Positions 60,107 to 64,000 of a stretch of DNA of 64,000 bases are shown piece after piece (position 1 is the first letter of the stretch; each line of letters starts with the position of its first letter). Source of the stretch: RGIG3178 sp963674495 (lineage in GTDB: Bacteria; Bacillota; Clostridia; Christensenellales; QAND01); NCBI GenBank assembly GCA_963674495.2, contig CAXXLG010000002.1:1178001-1242000 (forward strand), read 5' to 3'. The notes below the pieces were generated by a model. It saw nothing but the letters and a program-made list of their open reading frames with translations, had not been told where the DNA came from and ran no database searches. The translations under genes and the position numbers were made by a program.

Positions 60107-62946
60107 ACGATCAAATCATTATCAAGGGCGCAAGGCAGCACAATCTGAAAGACATCGATCTAACGTTGCCGCGCAATCAGTTCATCGTGTTTACCGGTAT
60201 ATCGGGCAGCGGTAAGAGCAGCCTTGCATTTGATACCATCTATGCGGAAGGACAGCGGCGATATGTCGAGTCATTGTCCTCCTATGCGCGACAGTTTTTA
60301 GGGCAGATGGACAAACCTGACGTGGATTCCATCGAGGGGTTGTCCCCCGCTATCTCCATCGACCAGAAAACAACATCGCGTAACCCTCGTTCCACCGTGG
60401 GTACGGTTACAGAAGTACACGATTACCTCCGGTTGCTCTATGCCCGTGTCGGCCAGCCACACTGTCCCAAGTGCGGGCGGCCGATAGCGAAACAGAGCGT
60501 TGATCAGATGGTGGATGCGATTTTGGATCTGGGCGAGGGCACGAGAATTCTGGTGCTTTCCCCCATCGTGCGCGCGCGTAAGGGCGAGCACGCCAAGTTG
60601 TTTGAAGATCTAAGAAAGGGCGGCTTTGTCCGCGTGCTGGTGGACGGGGATGTGCGCGATCTGTCCGAAGAGATCAAGCTCTTAAAAAATTATAAGCACA
60701 GTATATCTGCTGTCGTGGATCGCATTGCGGTCCGTCCCGATATAAGGGGTCGAATTGGAGAGAGTGTGGAAACATCGCTCGAATTGTCCGGCGGGCTCGT
60801 GGTCATACAAAATGCGGACACGGGCGAAGAGATGACGCTAAGTGGCAACTATGCCTGCCCGGACTGCGGCATCAGCATGGAGGAACTGACGCCGCGCATG
60901 TTCTCCTTTAACAATCCCTTTGGCGCCTGCCCGGATTGTTCCGGTCTCGGCACGCTGATGAAGGTCGATCCCGATCTTGTTATTCCCGACCGATCACTGT
61001 CGCTTCGACAAGGTGCCATTCGCGTATCCGGCTGGGACAGCGCGAACGCGGGCAGCATGGCGGACATGTATTTCGCAGCATTGAGTAAGCACTACGGTTT
61101 TTCGTTGGATACGCCGTTGAACGATTTGGATGAAAAGTTTGTAGAACTCTTTTTATACGGCACCGGCAAGGAAAAGGTAAAGGTGGATTATACGCGCGAG
61201 TTTGGGTCGGGTACGTTTTACAGTGCGTTTGAGGGAATTATTCCCAACATCGAACGGCGCTACAAGGAAACGCAGAGTAACTGGATGAAAGAGGAACTAT
61301 CCGGCTATATGTCGATAACGCCCTGCCCGGCGTGCAACGGCGCGAGGCTCAAACCCGAGGTGCTGGGCGTGACGGTGGGACATCTGTCCATTGCACAGCT
61401 CAGCGATCTGAGCGTTTTGGAATCACGCCAATACCTGCACAATCTGGTATTGAACGAGAGGCAGCAGATGATCGCGGGCCGTATCCTCAAGGAAGTGCAG
61501 GAGCGGTTGGGCTTTCTGGTGGACGTGGGGTTGGACTACATCACACTTTCGCGTACCGCGTACACGCTGTCTGGCGGCGAAGCGCAGCGCATCCGGCTGG
61601 CGACGCAGATCGGCTCGCATCTGACCGGCGTACTGTACATCCTCGATGAGCCCAGCATCGGGTTGCATCAGCGCGACAATGCGAAGCTACTCAAGACGCT
61701 TAAGGGACTTCGGGATTTGGGTAACACGCTGATTGTGGTGGAACACGACGAGGAAACGATGCGTGCCGCCGACCAGATCGTGGACATCGGACCGGGTGCG
61801 GGCGAGCATGGCGGTCAGATCATTGCGCAAGGTACCGCACAGGACATTGAACATACGCCCGAATCCGTAACCGGCCAATATCTCAGCGGCGTTAGGTCCA
61901 TCGTCGTTCCCAACGTGCGCCGCAAACCCAGCGGCAAACTCCGTGTGTGCGGCGCTAAGCAGAATAACCTCAAGAGCATCAACGTTGATGTTCCGTTGGG
62001 CGTGTTTACCTGCGTGACCGGCGTATCGGGAAGCGGCAAGAGCAGCCTGGTCAACGATATCCTCTATAAGGCGCTATCGCGCGAGCTCAACCGCGCCAAG
62101 CACCGCCCCGGGGAATATGAGCGCATCGAAGGCGTGGGGCAGCTGGACAAGGTCATCGACATCGACCAGTCGCCCATCGGACGCACGCCGCGTAGCAACC
62201 CCGCTACGTATACCGGCATGTTCGATCTGATCCGGAGCGTGTTCGCCAAAACGCCGCAGGCGCGTATGCGCGGCTACAAAGGAGGGCGTTTCAGTTTTAA
62301 CGTCAAGGGCGGGCGGTGCGAATCGTGCAAGGGTGACGGCATCGTGCGCATTGAGATGCATTTTTTGCCCGATGTGTACGTGCCCTGTGACGTTTGTAAA
62401 GGAAAGCGGTACAACCGGGAAACGCTGGAAGTGCATTACAAAGGCAAGAGCATCGCGGACGTTTTGGACATGACGGTCAACCAAGCGCATGCGTTCTTCT
62501 CGTCGCTACCGCGTATTGAGAAAAAGTTGCAGACACTGATGGACGTAGGCCTAGGGTATATCCGGTTGGGACAACCCAGCACCACGCTGTCCGGCGGCGA
62601 AGCGCAGCGCGTAAAGCTGGCCACCGAGCTATCGAAACGCAGTACCGGTCGTACGCTGTACATACTGGATGAGCCTACAACAGGACTGCACATGGCGGAT
62701 GTCGACCGGCTGATCACCATCCTGCATAAACTGGTGGAGGGGGGCAATACGGTGGTGGTCATCGAGCACAATTTAGACGTGATCAAGACGGCGGATTACA
62801 TCATTGATCTTGGTCCCGAGGGCGGAGATAGGGGCGGTACCGTCATTGCCGAGGGTACGCCGGAGCAGGTTGCAAAGAATAAAAAGAGCTACACCGGGCA
62901 ATATCTCGTATCCGTTCTTAAACACGCTAAACAAATGAATTCATGA
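60103..62946 (+). CDS. uvrA: Excinuclease ABC subunit A
   Basis: The damage-recognition ATPase. The 947-residue protein has two ABC modules: Walker A GISGSGKSSLAFDTIY near the start and GVSGSGKSSLVNDILY near 640, with LSGGEAQRIRLA and LSGGEAQRVKLA signatures. Zinc fingers appear as CPKCGRP, CPDCG...CPDCSG, and CESCKGDG...CDVCKGKR. Its ATG overlaps the uvrB stop (ATGA). No uvrC is in the window. Confidence 0.97.
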   Translation: MNDQIIIKGARQHNLKDIDLTLPRNQFIVFTGISGSGKSSLAFDTIYAEGQRRYVESLSSYARQFLGQMDKPDVDSIEGLSPAISIDQKTTSRNPRSTVGTVTEVHDYLRLLYARVGQPHCPKCGRPIAKQSVDQMVDAILDLGEGTRILVLSPIVRARKGEHAKLFEDLRKGGFVRVLVDGDVRDLSEEIKLLKNYKHSISAVVDRIAVRPDIRGRIGESVETSLELSGGLVVIQNADTGEEMTLSGNYACPDCGISMEELTPRMFSFNNPFGACPDCSGLGTLMKVDPDLVIPDRSLSLRQGAIRVSGWDSANAGSMADMYFAALSKHYGFSLDTPLNDLDEKFVELFLYGTGKEKVKVDYTREFGSGTFYSAFEGIIPNIERRYKETQSNWMKEELSGYMSITPCPACNGARLKPEVLGVTVGHLSIAQLSDLSVLESRQYLHNLVLNERQQMIAGRILKEVQERLGFLVDVGLDYITLSRTAYTLSGGEAQRIRLATQIGSHLTGVLYILDEPSIGLHQRDNAKLLKTLKGLRDLGNTLIVVEHDEETMRAADQIVDIGPGAGEHGGQIIAQGTAQDIEHTPESVTGQYLSGVRSIVVPNVRRKPSGKLRVCGAKQNNLKSINVDVPLGVFTCVTGVSGSGKSSLVNDILYKALSRELNRAKHRPGEYERIEGVGQLDKVIDIDQSPIGRTPRSNPATYTGMFDLIRSVFAKTPQARMRGYKGGRFSFNVKGGRCESCKGDGIVRIEMHFLPDVYVPCDVCKGKRYNRETLEVHYKGKSIADVLDMTVNQAHAFFSSLPRIEKKLQTLMDVGLGYIRLGQPSTTLSGGEAQRVKLATELSKRSTGRTLYILDEPTTGLHMADVDRLITILHKLVEGGNTVVVIEHNLDVIKTADYIIDLGPEGGDRGGTVIAEGTPEQVAKNKKSYTGQYLVSVLKHAKQMNS

Positions 62947-63010
62947 CCCTTTGCAGTTCGTTCGTTGGCAGATGAGCCAGGACGAAGGTAGGGCATTACC
63001 CCTTAAGAGT

Positions 63011-63067
63011 GCCCGCGAACCTTTGATGTGGTTGAAGGCATTTGTAAACCATCACATTGGTGCGGGC
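63011..63067 (+). promoter_or_regulatory. Long imperfect hairpin downstream of uvrA
   Basis: GCCCGC (63011-63016) pairs with GCGGGC (63062-63067), and GATGTGGTT pairs loosely with AACCATCAC inside. It lacks a T-tract. It may be an RNA end structure or part of an unrecognised RNA. The remaining sequence to 63400 is AT-rich with no credible gene. Confidence 0.35.
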
Positions 63068-63400
63068 TGTTGCTTTACACAAATCCCTTTTTCAATCTCA
63101 TGCGTGCAATCCTTCGAGCTATAAAGCTTTTTCTGCTTAACCCCTGTTCAAAAAGGTTTTCCGCCAGAAAACACAAGAACAATGTTAGCGGTCGGCGTAC
63201 GGAAAGCTAGGAACCATGGAACATAGATCAATTTGCGTATCGTATTTTTAATCGCAATCCTCGATTGTGTTTTTTATTTTTAAATGCCTTGTCTGACAAA
63301 ATAAAGGAATAAAAAATCCATATTAATAATTATAATACATATAGACTAGTATAAAAAAGTCTTACCTATACCAAAAATGAAACAAACAATCCAAATTAAC

Positions 63401-63428
63401 TTGACGTATTGGCGATATATGATAATAT
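63401..63428 (+). promoter_or_regulatory. Promoter of the second aldolase gene
   Basis: TTGACG (63401-63406) and TAATAT (63423-63428) are separated by 16 bases. A TATAAT three bases further on is an alternative. Confidence 0.4.
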
Positions 63429-63462
63429 AATACCAGTTTAGAAGAATTAGGAGGAAAAGAAT

Positions 63463-64000
63463 ATGTTAGTAACCATGAAAGAAATTCTGGAAGCAGCGCG
63501 TGCTGATGGTTATGCCGTAACCGCACCGAACACCAACAACGAAGACACGGTTCGTGCGGCCGTTGAAGCTGCTGTTGAGAACAGGTCCGCCATGATTTTG
63601 GATCTCAACTTTGGCGCCAATCCCGATATCGTTCTTTTCGGGCAGTATTGTAGAGAGATAGCAAAAGCGGCCAATGTGCCAATCGCTATCAATCAGGATC
63701 ACGGTGCAAAATTCGAACATGCGATCTGGGCCATGCGCGCGGGCTTCACATCTGTTATGGCGGATCGCTCCACGCTGTCGTTTGAAGATAACATCGAGCA
63801 GGTTGCCGATATTACAAGGATTGCCCACGCGATCAACGTTACCGTGGAAGCCGAATTGGGGCATGTCGGCGTTGGTTTGCAATATGATATCGACCGCGAC
63901 GCCGGATTGACAAACCCGGATCAGGCAGCTGAATATGTTGAGCGCACCGGTTGTGATGCATTGGCGGTTGCCATCGGCACCGCACACGGTGTGTATAAGG
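63463..64000 (+). CDS. Class II ketose-bisphosphate aldolase, second copy, partial
   Basis: The frame starts at ATG 63463 and is open at the right edge, so 179 codons are visible. It is a close paralog of the gene at 28590. Both begin LVTMKEILEAARA and keep NQDHG.KFEHA, VEAELGHVG, AVAIGTAHG and the variant DRSTL motif. AGGAGG lies nine bases upstream, and the surrounding leader resembles that of the first copy only near the start. The ligand-bearing C-terminal HGGSG lies beyond the window. Confidence 0.85.
   Translation, partial: MLVTMKEILEAARADGYAVTAPNTNNEDTVRAAVEAAVENRSAMILDLNFGANPDIVLFGQYCREIAKAANVPIAINQDHGAKFEHAIWAMRAGFTSVMADRSTLSFEDNIEQVADITRIAHAINVTVEAELGHVGVGLQYDIDRDAGLTNPDQAAEYVERTGCDALAVAIGTAHGVYK

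Noticed and set aside
63028..63210. 60-residue frame after uvrA
   Set aside because: Overlaps the long hairpin, has no ribosome site and no protein-like composition.
1..64000. tRNA genes, rRNA genes, CRISPR arrays, complete insertion sequences, prophage
   Set aside because: None recognised by eye: no cloverleaf T-arm sequences, no spaced repeats, no transposase, integrase or phage structural genes.

Overview
The window looks like a chromosomal segment of an anaerobic, Gram-positive, Clostridia-like bacterium (Bacillota). The signs are strong AGGAGG-type ribosome sites on almost every gene, GatCAB amidotransferase, a dimeric-type glycyl-tRNA synthetase, type III pantothenate kinase, HPr with both His15 and Ser46 sites, the nadD-yqeK-rsfS and obg-yhbY groupings, a B. 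subtilis-type Fe-S PurF, and an EtfA carrying ferredoxin clusters. Base composition is moderate to GC-rich, except for an AT-rich, repeat-bearing left edge (about 1-2400) that looks acquired. No rRNA, tRNA, CRISPR array or transposase was recognised.

Layout. 1-2400: a partial DUF3800 gene, then a zinc-ribbon membrane protein between two diverged direct repeats. 2433-10448 (leftward): a nucleotide operon purA-purC-purF-purB-pyrG-guaA with a structured leader. 10729-12125: hisH-hisF. 12310-14996: an ECF sigma/anti-sigma pair, a DsrE protein and a cupin. 15108-18623 (leftward): a FAD oxidase plus EtfB and ferredoxin-EtfA, resembling the electron-confurcating lactate dehydrogenase complex, with a GntR-like operator upstream. 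18889-28194: gatCAB, a C_GCAxxG-GNAT fusion, a permease and several frameshifted genes. 28590-32013: class II aldolase, zinc dehydrogenase and an enolase paralog that lacks both catalytic histidines. 32134-41330: two S41 proteases, a soluble PTS set (EIIA, HPr, EI), fchA-folD, family-4 UDG and an SH3/peptidoglycan-binding protein. 41519-51206: a repeat protein with a divergent partner, nth, obg-yhbY, an iron alcohol dehydrogenase, a membrane protein with a nuclease-like domain, nadD-yqeK-rsfS and glyQS. 51290-52376: three tandem cassettes, each with a sporulation-sigma-like promoter, a small Cys/Gly-rich protein and a terminator. 52563-62946: glycerate kinase, tspO, coaX, hom and uvrBA. From 63463 to the right edge: a second copy of the class II aldolase gene.

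The main points for follow-up are the three Cys-rich cassettes sharing a promoter with exact AC-N16-CRTAGTATR spacing; the enolase-like protein with altered catalytic residues beside sugar-metabolism genes; a FolD that has lost its cyclohydrolase lysine next to a FchA that can supply that step; and nine frameshifts in four loci, all of which read as single-base insertions. That last pattern points to sequencing or assembly error at least as strongly as to gene decay.
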